Shown here: positions 33,485 through 41,477 of the stretch, one piece after another
Layout: each line of letters starts with the position of its first letter
Numbering within the stretch: position 1 is the stretch's first letter
Assembly (NCBI RefSeq): GCF_004770475.1
Contig: NZ_RQHK01000002.1
Span: 210,001 to 274,000, forward strand
Length of the DNA stretch: 64,000 nt
Direction: 5' to 3'
DNA from: Leptospira mtsangambouensis
GTDB taxonomy: Bacteria > Spirochaetota > Leptospiria > Leptospirales > Leptospiraceae
Translations under genes and position numbers: made by a program
The notes under the pieces: generated by a model
Databases searched by the model: none
What the model saw: only the letters and a program-made list of their open reading frames with translations
What the model was told of the DNA's origin: nothing

Positions 33485-35242
33485 TCACCAACTTCCACTA
33501 GCGCCACCACCCCCAGACCGTCCACCACCACCGGAGTAGGAGGTACTTGATGAGCGGGAACTAGACCCATAACTAGAACTAGATCCACTACTTGACGGAT
33601 AAGTCACAAAGTTTGTGATTGAGTTGTGAACCTTTGTCGCCCATCCAAGTTTCCGAAAGATCATCACAAGAGCTAATGCCATTAAAATAGAACTGAAAAA
33701 TGAAATGGTTTGGTATATGTTAGGTGAATCTAATAAAAAAGAAGTATGAAGTCTTATTTTTTGCCAAAGAATAAAAAACAATGCATTGAAAAATAGAAAA
33801 CCTTCTCCTCCAATAAACCCCAAAAAACCAATCAAAAAGGAAAGACCAAAATACCACTGCCATAAAAAAAATGGTTCCATCATTGGGTTTTTTGGTTCGC
33901 TTTTTGATTCTTTAATTTCCGAAGGACTTAATCTAGTTAAATCGTAAAGAAAATAGTATGTTGCTTCTGCAGCTCGGATACAGGTCCAATCAATATCCCC
34001 CGTTTTTAAATCAGATTCTATTTCATACCTAATTTTTGAATTTAATAGTTTTTGATCATTTTCTGGATCACTTGAAGCAAAAGGAAGAAATGTATTATTG
34101 TCTGTATAAACATAAAGCTCTTTCCTATTCAGTGAAAATAAAATTGTGATCGCTGGTGAATTTTTAAAAGCCAAGTGGTGGAAATTTTTTGCGTCTAGTG
34201 CCAAATCTTTATATGTGTCCAGAAAGAGGATTTGTGTTTTTATTTTGTATTTTGACTCGATTTCGGTTAATGTGTTTTTTGCCCGCTCATATGAAAATGT
34301 TTCTAACGCATCATGAGGGTCGTAAACTCCTGTGCCTTTTGTAATAACTTGTTTGTTTTTATGGTTTAGATAGTTTAGCATATCTAAAAAAGACAAGTAA
34401 CTAAAGTTAGTAAAATCCATTTGTTGTTTCTCTTCATGCCTTCTGTTGAAGATCGTATTAATTTTATTGTGACTTAGTGACCAACCAAGTTCAGGGGAAG
34501 TAACAATGGTTCCCATAAAGCCATTTTTTGATGAAACAACAAATACAACTTTGTTTTTTTTATCTTTGTTGTTTTTGTTATTTAATAGTAATTTTATTGC
34601 TTTGGCTTCTAATCCCCAAATAGTATCGGATGGTATTACACAAAATTGGAAGTGAAAATTTGAAAGAGTTTTAATCTCCTTCTTTAAAAGTGGAATTGTG
34701 TCTTCATGTAATTCTTTTTCTACGTCATTAAAGTTTTCTGGACAATTCGATTCTAAAAAAGATGCTGAGCCCGAGTTCAATTGGTCAAGTATTGCTTTTG
34801 TACCTAAAAGAACAGCTTCTGATGAGTTACCTGATTTCATGTTGGGAATGATGATTTCATTAATGATTCGCTTTGACAGAATATCTGTAAGCGTGTCCTC
34901 TAGTCCATAACCAACTTCAATACGAACTTTTCTATCGTTTGGAGCTAATAAAAACAATACGCCATTGTCCTTATCTTCGGATCCTAGTTTCCATTTTTCA
35001 AACACGGCAATTGCCTCTTCCTCTATCGTTTGTTTTTCTAACGAATCCGTTATATAAATAACAAGTTGGTTTGTTGTTTTCTTTTCTTCCTCTAATATTC
35101 GCCTTTCTAACTCTGCTTTTACTTCTTTTGGTAAGTAGCTGGAAGGATCAACCACCGGACTAGTAAGTTCGGGGTATGGATCCTTAATAAAATTACAAAA
35201 ACTACAGTATAAGATTACTGAGATGAATGACAAAAATTTCAT
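33485..35242 (-). CDS. TPM-domain lipoprotein with three TPM-like modules
   Basis: A 585-aa protein with a lipobox-like CSFC near residue 16. Residues about 30-165 are a standard TPM domain (YLPKEVKAELERRILEEE, TTNQLVIYITDSLE, DNGVLFLLAPNDRKVRIEVGYG). Residues about 180-300 (TIPLLKKEIKTLSNFHFQFCVI, KVVFVVSSKNGF) and about 325-440 (ALETFSYERAKNTLTEIESKY, AITILFSLNRKELYVYT) look like diverged copies of the same fold. Three transmembrane helices follow (about 455-545), then a Ser/Gly-rich tail ending GGGGRSGGGGASGSW, as in YgcG-type proteins. TPM proteins are linked to envelope stress or phosphatase-like activity. The start overlaps the DUF4349 stop (ATGA). Confidence 0.78.
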   Translation of the reverse strand: MKFLSFISVILYCSFCNFIKDPYPELTSPVVDPSSYLPKEVKAELERRILEEEKKTTNQLVIYITDSLEKQTIEEEAIAVFEKWKLGSEDKDNGVLFLLAPNDRKVRIEVGYGLEDTLTDILSKRIINEIIIPNMKSGNSSEAVLLGTKAILDQLNSGSASFLESNCPENFNDVEKELHEDTIPLLKKEIKTLSNFHFQFCVIPSDTIWGLEAKAIKLLLNNKNNKDKKNKVVFVVSSKNGFMGTIVTSPELGWSLSHNKINTIFNRRHEEKQQMDFTNFSYLSFLDMLNYLNHKNKQVITKGTGVYDPHDALETFSYERAKNTLTEIESKYKIKTQILFLDTYKDLALDAKNFHHLAFKNSPAITILFSLNRKELYVYTDNNTFLPFASSDPENDQKLLNSKIRYEIESDLKTGDIDWTCIRAAEATYYFLYDLTRLSPSEIKESKSEPKNPMMEPFFLWQWYFGLSFLIGFLGFIGGEGFLFFNALFFILWQKIRLHTSFLLDSPNIYQTISFFSSILMALALVMIFRKLGWATKVHNSITNFVTYPSSSGSSSSYGSSSRSSSTSYSGGGGRSGGGGASGSW

Positions 35243-36039
35243 TCAGGGATTTCTGTTTTTTCTTTTGGAATTTCTTGTACAAACATCCAAATGATTCCGT
35301 CTTTTACTTTTCCAAGTCCAAGATAAAGATAATAAAAAGGATAACCTAGTGGCCCTGGTTTGTATTCTTTTTGAACATCTGGCTCCCATTTTTGACGCAC
35401 CTGTACATGAACAGAAGATAATTGTACGGCACTAGAAAGATATTTTAATTTTCCCTCCCACCTTTCAATGGACTCGGAAACCTTATTTAATTCTGCTTCG
35501 ACTTTTAATGTTTCTTCCAAAGTTTTTGCCGATTTTAATATTTCCAAAAGTCGGACTCTCATTTTAAGAGAATTCTCCATTCGAATTTCTGTATCAGTGT
35601 AATCCTCAGTTACATCCTGTGCGGATACTTCTTCGGAATAGTTTTGTGATTGGTTTCGTAAGGTAGATAAAAACTGTTTTAGTTTTTCTGCTGGGATTTT
35701 TAGCTGAACACTACCGTTGGAACTATATTGCAGCGCATAACCTCCATAAGATTCTGCAAGTTTGATGACCTCCGTTACTTTTGCTTCAATTTCTTTTGAC
35801 TGCAAATTAACATTCACCGAATACACCATCATCCGTTTGTGGACTTTGGGAGAATTTTGGTTTGCCTCTCCTGAGGGAGTGGCGATGGGAGCAGCGGAAA
35901 TATAGTCTACACCGTCATTATAAGAACGACTGAGTGATTTATTTTCACGTTCCATCTCTTTTGAAGAAGAACAGGCTACAAAAAGAAATGAAACGCTGAG
36001 GAAAAATACGAAGGAAAAAAGTTTTTTAAAGATTCCCAT
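35239..36039 (-). CDS. DUF4349 lipoprotein
   Basis: A 266-aa lipoprotein (lipobox-like FLFVAC) with a DUF4349 domain over about residues 70-225. Visible features are MVYSVNVNLQSKEIEAKV, ESYGGYALQYS, LKIPAEKLKQFLSTL and the coiled-coil segment TLEETLKVEAELNKVSESIERWEGKLKYL. A Pro-rich linker leads to a hydrophobic helix near residue 243 (PFYYLYLGLGKVKDGIIWMF). Domain function is unknown; it acts at a membrane. The gene is translationally coupled to the TPM gene. A hairpin just upstream overlaps the leader. No strong ribosome binding site precedes the ATG. Confidence 0.75.
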   Translation of the reverse strand: MGIFKKLFSFVFFLSVSFLFVACSSSKEMERENKSLSRSYNDGVDYISAAPIATPSGEANQNSPKVHKRMMVYSVNVNLQSKEIEAKVTEVIKLAESYGGYALQYSSNGSVQLKIPAEKLKQFLSTLRNQSQNYSEEVSAQDVTEDYTDTEIRMENSLKMRVRLLEILKSAKTLEETLKVEAELNKVSESIERWEGKLKYLSSAVQLSSVHVQVRQKWEPDVQKEYKPGPLGYPFYYLYLGLGKVKDGIIWMFVQEIPKEKTEIPE

Positions 36040-36041
36040 GG

Positions 36042-36072
36042 TGGATACTGATTTTATTCCTCTCAGTATCCA
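36042..36072. promoter_or_regulatory. hairpin in leader of DUF4349 gene
   Basis: TGGATACTGA (36042-36051) and TCAGTATCCA (36063-36072) form a perfect 10-bp stem immediately 5' of the DUF4349 ATG on the minus strand. Its 11-base loop carries an AGAGGA sequence that would act as ribosome binding site only if the stem folds to bring it near. It could alternatively terminate the amidohydrolase transcript. Confidence 0.5.
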
Positions 36073-36086
36073 ATCGCAAATCTTTT

Positions 36087-37835
36087 TTATGTTCCGATAG
36101 TGGATTCTAAAAAGCTACCATAACCTTTTTCTTTTCCAAGTGCAGTGACTGGTTTTCCTTGGTCAATCGCCAGTTTCCCGTTGATATACACTTTTTTGAC
36201 AGTATCGTCGTTACGACGAACCCAACGTTTGAAGTCTTCCATAAATGGCATCGGTGCCTCGACATCTTTAGCAAGAGAATCGTCCAATTTATTTGGATCG
36301 ATTAAAACAAGGTCGGCTCGTTTTCCTTCTTTGATGTATCCTGCATCAATTCCAAACCAGTCTCCAATTTCTCCTGTTAGTCGATGGACTGCTTTTTCCA
36401 TTGTCATAAAAGGTTTTTTTTCGAGTTCTGCATCTCTCACTAGTTTTAACATTCGAAGTGGAAAATTGTAGTGTGCCATTCCTCGTAAGTGAGCACCTGC
36501 ATCAGAAAAACCGATCAAAATGTCAGGATAGGATACAATTTTTTGTAATGGTTCTTTTCTATGGTTGGCCATCACGGTATACCAACGTACTTTATTTCCA
36601 TGTTCAGCAACAAGATCAAGAAATGCTGTAACGGAATGAACACCTTTCTCTTTGGCAACATCATCAATTGATTTTCCAATGAGGGATTTGTCTGGTGCAT
36701 CCACGATCTTAGTTTCTTTGAAATTACGATGGAATACTCTTGGTAAAAACCAATTGGTCCATTGGCGTTTAAACCAATCCCTATAACTTGGATCTTTCAT
36801 CAGTTGTTTTCTTTCTAATTCGTCTTCAATGTGATTTGCTTTGGCGCCTGCAGCAAATTCTTCAAAGACAACCACATCCATTCCGTCTGCATATAAATCG
36901 AAAGGTTCTGGAAGTGCTTGGAACTTAAAGTCAGATTTAAATATGGTATTTGTGATCCTACCGATGAGTCCAAGAAGTTTGTACAAACCTGGGTCAAACT
37001 TAACATCCATAAGGGAGATGATTGTTGTTTTTAGAGGTTTGCGGAATAATCCAAAAGCTTCTTTTAAAAACATTAAAACATTGATTTTGGTTGAAACATT
37101 CGGAACACCTTGGAAGACCTTTCCTCTTTTTCTTAGTGTTTTGTTTAAGTATTGGTATTCGCTCCAATTTGCATAAGTGGAAGGGAGAGGTCTTGATCGA
37201 AATCGAGATCCATCCATCTTATCCCAGATCAGAGTGTTGATAGAGAGACCCATAAAACCAGCATCAAGTGCTTCTTCAAGAATTTGGTTCATTCTTTGTA
37301 ACTCTTGTTTTGTGGGAACTTCTCCTTTTGTCAAAGATCGTTCGAGTCCCATAACATGAGCGCGAATGGCAGAGTGACCAGCAAAGGAAGTAACGTTGGG
37401 CCCAAGGGGCATATTGTTTAAATGTTTTTTATATTCTAAAGCAGAGTTCCAATTTTTTTTACTTTCGAGGATGGATAAAACATTCTTTCTGGGGATTGCT
37501 TCCACACGACTAAACATGTCAGCTAAATCAGTTGGATCACCAACCGCTAAACTTAAAGAACAACTTCCGAGTGAGATAGTGGTGATTCCATGGCGAACAG
37601 ATTCCGAAAGGTCTGGAGACATTTCTATTTCTGCATCGTAATGTGTATGAAAGTCAATGAATCCTGGTGTCAGCCAAAGACCTTTCGCATCGACGACTGT
37701 TTCACCAGGCTTTGGGCTCAGTTCTGTTTTTGAGATGGATTCAACAACCCCATCTTTGATACGCAGGTCAGCAACAAAGGATGGATTTGTGCTACCGTCG
37801 AAAATTCTCGCCTGTTTGATGAGAGTGTCTGCCAT
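36087..37835 (-). CDS. amidohydrolase, N-acyl-D-amino-acid deacylase-like
   Basis: A 582-aa cytoplasmic metal-dependent amidohydrolase. The HxH metal site is GFIDFHTHYDAEIEM, and other ligand regions are FAGHSAIRAHVMG and GFSDAGAHLRGMAHY. The N-terminal strand LIKQARIFDGS and C-terminal KRADLVLIDPNKL complete the composite barrel. Size and motifs match D-aminoacylase-type proteins, which remove N-acyl groups from D-amino acids, but hydantoinase-like substrates are also possible. The frame opens at 37907; I use the ATG at 37835, which follows GGAGGTATC. Confidence 0.82.
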   Translation of the reverse strand: MADTLIKQARIFDGSTNPSFVADLRIKDGVVESISKTELSPKPGETVVDAKGLWLTPGFIDFHTHYDAEIEMSPDLSESVRHGITTISLGSCSLSLAVGDPTDLADMFSRVEAIPRKNVLSILESKKNWNSALEYKKHLNNMPLGPNVTSFAGHSAIRAHVMGLERSLTKGEVPTKQELQRMNQILEEALDAGFMGLSINTLIWDKMDGSRFRSRPLPSTYANWSEYQYLNKTLRKRGKVFQGVPNVSTKINVLMFLKEAFGLFRKPLKTTIISLMDVKFDPGLYKLLGLIGRITNTIFKSDFKFQALPEPFDLYADGMDVVVFEEFAAGAKANHIEDELERKQLMKDPSYRDWFKRQWTNWFLPRVFHRNFKETKIVDAPDKSLIGKSIDDVAKEKGVHSVTAFLDLVAEHGNKVRWYTVMANHRKEPLQKIVSYPDILIGFSDAGAHLRGMAHYNFPLRMLKLVRDAELEKKPFMTMEKAVHRLTGEIGDWFGIDAGYIKEGKRADLVLIDPNKLDDSLAKDVEAPMPFMEDFKRWVRRNDDTVKKVYINGKLAIDQGKPVTALGKEKGYGSFLESTIGT

Positions 37836-37940
37836 GATACCTCCGGAAAAACCAATCGAAATTATGGCAGATTGACAAAGATTTGTCAATGATTCGTTAA
37901 GAATCACTCAAAAGATTCTCTGGACGAAATCTCTCTTTGT

Positions 37941-39125
37941 TCAGAGGGAAGCCACCAAACCTGTCGCCAAATCCACTAACTCTGCTTCGGTGATTTCTCT
38001 GTTGTTTTCTTTTGAAGAAATAGATTTGGCTGTTTCAAATAACTCATGCACTTTTGATTGGGGCACAATAATCCCCCGGTTTTCCAATAAAAACTGGATG
38101 GCCCTATGACCTGATTGGTTGGTAAACGAGATGGTTTCTGCATCATTTCTACCTACAAATTCAGGAGAAAAAGTTCTATAAGCACCTTTTGATTGTTTGA
38201 TGGTCTTTGCTACACCGTCTTGGTGGATCCCCGATCGATGGGAAAAAATATCGTCTCCTATAATGGGTGTTTTTTCTCCAATAGGGATGCCTGTCATTTC
38301 AGCAATTCGTCTGGCAGTAGGATAAATTCTTTGGAAGTTAATTCCTAAAGTTTCACCATTTTGATGTAAGGCGATACAAGTTTCATACAAATTTGTATTA
38401 CCTGCTCGTTCTCCGAGTCCATTCAATGCCACCTCAATTTGTTCTGCACCCACATAAACACATTCAACTGACGTGGCAGTGGCCATCCCTAAATCATTGT
38501 GTGTGTGAACTGAAACTTTGGCACTATTCCCGATAAACTCCTTCATTTCTTTAACCATATTTACAAATACCATTGGTCGATATCTTTCCACGGTATTGGG
38601 CAAGTTGATGATATTGGCACCTGCTTCAATTGCAGAAAAAAAAGCTTCTTTCGTGAACGCAAAATTTTCAATCGCATCACCAAAATGTTCACCCGAGAAT
38701 TGGATCTCAACTTCTGGCCCGACTAGGGACCTTGCAAAGGAAACAGATTTTTGAATCTTTTGGATGACTTCTTTTTCAGAAATTTTTAAAACATTACGAA
38801 TGGAAAAATCGCTTACAGGATAAACAATATGCATTCTCGGTTTGTTTGCATATTGTATGGCATCCCAGGTTTTTGCGATTTCTGATTCGTTTGCTCTCGA
38901 TAATCCAGCAATCGGTTTTCCAACTGGCGCTCGTTTGGCTAAGGTTTTACTTGCTACAAATTCTGTTTCATTAGAAGAGGGGAATCCTACTTCAATTCCA
39001 TCTACATTCAATTCGACAAGTAAGTCGAAGACTTCGATTTTTTCATCTAAGGTCCACGGTTTTCTTAAGGCTTGGTTTCCGTCCCGCAAGGTAACGTCTT
39101 GGATTTTGATTTGATTTGGTTTCAT
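37941..39125 (-). CDS. leuA: 2-isopropylmalate synthase family (LeuA2-like, no regulatory domain)
   Basis: A 394-aa DRE-TIM metallolyase. TLRDGNQALRKPW at 13-25, GLSRANESE, VSVHTHNDLGMA and NGLGERAGNTNLYE mark an isopropylmalate/homocitrate-type synthase that condenses acetyl-CoA with a 2-oxo acid. The C-terminal allosteric domain is absent, as in Leptospira LeuA2. The leucine-rich leader peptide upstream strongly supports a role in leucine synthesis. Regulation by transcription attenuation is predicted from the leader. The ATG at 39125 follows GTGGAGGAACC. Confidence 0.85.
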   Translation of the reverse strand: MKPNQIKIQDVTLRDGNQALRKPWTLDEKIEVFDLLVELNVDGIEVGFPSSNETEFVASKTLAKRAPVGKPIAGLSRANESEIAKTWDAIQYANKPRMHIVYPVSDFSIRNVLKISEKEVIQKIQKSVSFARSLVGPEVEIQFSGEHFGDAIENFAFTKEAFFSAIEAGANIINLPNTVERYRPMVFVNMVKEMKEFIGNSAKVSVHTHNDLGMATATSVECVYVGAEQIEVALNGLGERAGNTNLYETCIALHQNGETLGINFQRIYPTARRIAEMTGIPIGEKTPIIGDDIFSHRSGIHQDGVAKTIKQSKGAYRTFSPEFVGRNDAETISFTNQSGHRAIQFLLENRGIIVPQSKVHELFETAKSISSKENNREITEAELVDLATGLVASL

Positions 39126-39164
39126 GGTTCCTCCACATCCGCTTCCACTACCACCGGGAGGACC

Positions 39165-39205
39165 AAAAATAAAAAAAGCCCACTTCCCGGTTGGGAGTGG
39201 GCTTT
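39165..39205 (-). terminator. intrinsic terminator of the leuA attenuator
   Basis: On the minus strand AAAGCCCACT (39205-39196) pairs with AGTGGGCTTT (39184-39175), and CCC pairs with GGG inside a bulged upper stem with a 4-base loop. A seven-U tract follows the stem and more U-rich sequence extends it. It lies between the leader peptide and the leuA start, so it must be read through for leuA expression. Confidence 0.85.
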
Positions 39206-39220
39206 GTCACACAGCACGTT

Positions 39221-39246
39221 CTCCCTCGATCTATAAAAGTTCGAGG
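39221..39246 (-). promoter_or_regulatory. leader hairpin competing with antiterminator
   Basis: Minus-strand CCTCGA (39246-39241) pairs with TCGAGG (39229-39224), covering the Leu codons. Its downstream arm contains GGGAG (39225-39221), which can instead pair with CTCCC (39197-39193) inside the terminator's 5' arm. A ribosome stalled at the Leu codons would favour the second pairing and block terminator formation. Confidence 0.6.
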
Positions 39247-39281
39247 AGGAGGAGTGACTGAATGTTAGCAGATAATTTCAT
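39231..39281 (-). CDS. leucine-rich leader peptide of leuA
   Basis: A 16-codon ORF (MKLSANIQSLLLLELL) with seven Leu residues, including four consecutive CTC codons at 39254-39243. It ends at TAG 25 bases before the terminator stem. It is too short for usual gene callers. There is no ribosome binding site; a TTGACA-like box at 39320-39315 with a weak TCTAAA at 39295-39290 would place the transcript start within a few bases of the ATG, so the leader may be leaderless. This is the classic arrangement for leucine-operon attenuation. Confidence 0.8.
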   Translation of the reverse strand: MKLSANIQSLLLLELL

Positions 39282-39289
39282 ACTTAAGT

Positions 39290-39320
39290 TTTAGACGAAC
39301 ACGTATCAATTTCCTGTCAA
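39290..39320 (-). promoter_or_regulatory. candidate promoter of leuA leader
   Basis: A perfect -35 hexamer TTGACA (39320-39315), partly inside the end of the symporter gene. A weak -10 candidate, TCTAAA (39295-39290), lies 19 bases downstream. The predicted start is only a few bases before the leader peptide ATG. The -10 match is poor, so this is tentative. Confidence 0.4.
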
Positions 39321-40750
39321 TTTTTTTTACGAAAGAAATGAGAAATTTGAACAAGAACTAACAAAGTTCCAAATCCAATGGGGACAAGAAGGGTAAACGA
39401 AATTTGAAATCCAAGGCCAATGGCTACTGTGGAAAGAATGCTTAGGAGAAAAAAAGCCGAAAATACAAATCCAGAAACGGGTAAATTTGCTTTCCCACGT
39501 GCTAAAAAGAATACCGCAATGGAAGGCCCCAGTGTGTAGGAAAAGATGGTAAGTCCCATTTCTAATATACCTTTCTCCCAAGTCTGGATGAGAAAGTAAG
39601 GAATGAGGCTGGAACCAAAAAGGGTGATTCCAAAAAAAAGCGAAAGGGCTTTTGGACTAAACCACCGGTCCATTTCCCAATCCCTAGCCCAAGTCAAAGA
39701 AAGGGAGTTGATCGTGGAACTTAATGTGGACATGGCACTGGCAAGGATGGCAGCAACAAGGATTCCAAGGAAAGGAGAAGGAACTTCATTGATAATGAAT
39801 TGGCTAAATACTTTATCTGGAGCCATGTTCTGGCCAAGATAAAATAAATATAAAAAAGATCCGATCAAAAGAAAAAGAACAAATTGTAAGATGACAACGA
39901 TTGCACTTCCAATTAAAATCTTTTGCCCTGAGACCAAATTTTTTGTGGCAATCACTCGTTGAACAAGCATTAGGTCTGTTCCATGAGATCCAATTGATAT
40001 AAAAGCACCACCTATCAATGCAAATATGATAAAATAACTATTGTCTCCTGAAGGGAAGTAATCCAGAACCAAAAAGTTCAACTTTCCTAAATTTTGTAAT
40101 TGGCTGACACTTTCTCCCAACTTTATGTCCAGTTTGGAAACAAGAAGCCCTAAAGCAAAAATTCCACCGAGGATATAGATAAACCATTGCAAAACATCGG
40201 TAAACACAATAGCACGAAATCCGCCTACTACAGAGTAAATGATGGTAACAATGCTAAGAATGGTGAGGGCGAAAATCCCCAGAAGTTCTGGTGAAAAATT
40301 TAAACCCATTCTTTCCAATAAAAAAGCGATTGGTAAGGAACTGACATACAATCTGATTCCGTCTCCCAAAAGTCGAGAAACGGTAAACACAAGGGATATG
40401 GTTTTTTGCGGAGATTTGCCAAATCGATTTCCTACATACTCATAAACAGAAATGGTATTACCTGAAAAATATGATGGTAAAAGATATAAGGCAACGATGG
40501 TTCTTCCAATCAAATAACCAAAGGCAATTTCTAGGAACCGGTAATCACCTTTAAATGATAATGAAGGAATACTTAAAAATGTTAAACTTGAAGTTTCTGT
40601 TGCAACAAGAGAAAGTAGAAGAAAAATCCAATGGATTTCTTTTTTAGCTAAATAAAAATCCTCTTCTTTTTGGTTGTTTTTTGCAAAATGAAATCCAAAA
40701 TAAAAAACGATGATAAAATAAAAAACAAGAACGAATAAATCCCAAATCAT
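39317..40750 (-). CDS. sodium/solute symporter (SSF family)
   Basis: A 477-aa polytopic protein with about 13 transmembrane helices. SSF features include the N-terminal FYLAKKEIHWIFLLLSLVATETSSLTFLSIPSL (SSS signature region), GGAFISIGSHGTDLMLVQR and AAILASAMSTLSSTINSLS, which holds residues of the second sodium site. It imports an organic solute driven by Na+. The substrate cannot be set from sequence. It starts 9 bp after the CBS gene stop and ends inside the leuA promoter region. A CBS partner may regulate transport. Confidence 0.88.
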   Translation of the reverse strand: MIWDLFVLVFYFIIVFYFGFHFAKNNQKEEDFYLAKKEIHWIFLLLSLVATETSSLTFLSIPSLSFKGDYRFLEIAFGYLIGRTIVALYLLPSYFSGNTISVYEYVGNRFGKSPQKTISLVFTVSRLLGDGIRLYVSSLPIAFLLERMGLNFSPELLGIFALTILSIVTIIYSVVGGFRAIVFTDVLQWFIYILGGIFALGLLVSKLDIKLGESVSQLQNLGKLNFLVLDYFPSGDNSYFIIFALIGGAFISIGSHGTDLMLVQRVIATKNLVSGQKILIGSAIVVILQFVLFLLIGSFLYLFYLGQNMAPDKVFSQFIINEVPSPFLGILVAAILASAMSTLSSTINSLSLTWARDWEMDRWFSPKALSLFFGITLFGSSLIPYFLIQTWEKGILEMGLTIFSYTLGPSIAVFFLARGKANLPVSGFVFSAFFLLSILSTVAIGLGFQISFTLLVPIGFGTLLVLVQISHFFRKKN

Positions 40751-40759
40751 AGAATTCCT

Positions 40760-41359
40760 TTAAGCAATGATATTTAAATTTGGATATTTCAATAACAATC
40801 GAAGTAAATCCGAACGTGTGATCATACCAATAGGATGATTATCGTCATCTACCACAGGAATACATCCAATTCTTTCTTCTAAAAGCACTTTGGTTACCTC
40901 TCTAATTTCTGATCCAGGTAAACCAACTAATACTCGTTTGGCCATAATATCCGAAATGGGCCAATCCCTCTCGTAAGACTTACTTTTTTCTAAAATGTCC
41001 CGATCGGAAACAAAACCAACTAGTGCACCCAAATCGTCAGTGATGGGGAGGTGCCGGATTCCTTTTTCTAACATAAAGTCCAAACAATTGGAGATGGTTT
41101 CGGAAGAGGGAAGGCTGTAGGCAGGTTTTGACATGATCTCATGTAGGAAATAAACAGGTTTTTCCGTTTGGCCCGCTGATTCCTTGTACACATCTCCTGG
41201 GGAACGATGCAAAAATGAAGTGGTGGGAGGAGGAGAGCTGTCTTCTTCCTTTCCCGAAACGGGGGAAGACTTCCCTCCAGGATGGATTTTGTGGACCCGA
41301 TCGGCGTAAGTAGCCGGTGGATTGGGTAAAATGCGTCCATCGTGAATCCAAAAGAACAT
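40760..41359 (-). CDS. tandem CBS-domain protein
   Basis: A 199-aa protein with a basic Pro-rich N-terminus (MFFWIHDGRILPNPPATYAD) and two CBS motifs (about 75-130 and 140-195): SKPAYSLPSSETISNCLDFML, RHLPITDDLGALVGFVSDRDI, and RVLVGLPGSEIREVTKVLL, GCIPVVDDDNHPIGMITRSDLL. A CBS pair binds adenosine nucleotides and often controls transporters or enzymes. It sits 9 bp upstream of the SSF symporter gene on the same strand, so it may regulate that transporter. It is divergent from the acyl-CoA synthetase operon. Confidence 0.85.
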   Translation of the reverse strand: MFFWIHDGRILPNPPATYADRVHKIHPGGKSSPVSGKEEDSSPPPTTSFLHRSPGDVYKESAGQTEKPVYFLHEIMSKPAYSLPSSETISNCLDFMLEKGIRHLPITDDLGALVGFVSDRDILEKSKSYERDWPISDIMAKRVLVGLPGSEIREVTKVLLEERIGCIPVVDDDNHPIGMITRSDLLRLLLKYPNLNIIA

Positions 41360-41477
41360 AATTGTGCCTACCTATCTGAAAAGTTTGTCAAAAATAAGAA
41401 AAAACTTGCAAAAAACGAACAGTGGTTTTTTATGCATCCTACATTTCCGAAAAGTTCCATACGAAAAGGTAAAATCC

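Noticed and set aside
33485..33600. Repetitive triplet-like DNA at the end of the TPM gene, considered as a CRISPR-like or satellite repeat
   Set aside because: It encodes the Ser/Gly-rich tail of the TPM protein in frame; there are no spacers.
41364..41477. 38-codon N-terminal extension of the second acyl-CoA synthetase
   Set aside because: It covers the divergent promoter region with the CBS gene, and the paralogue at 3.7 kb begins at the position of 41478.
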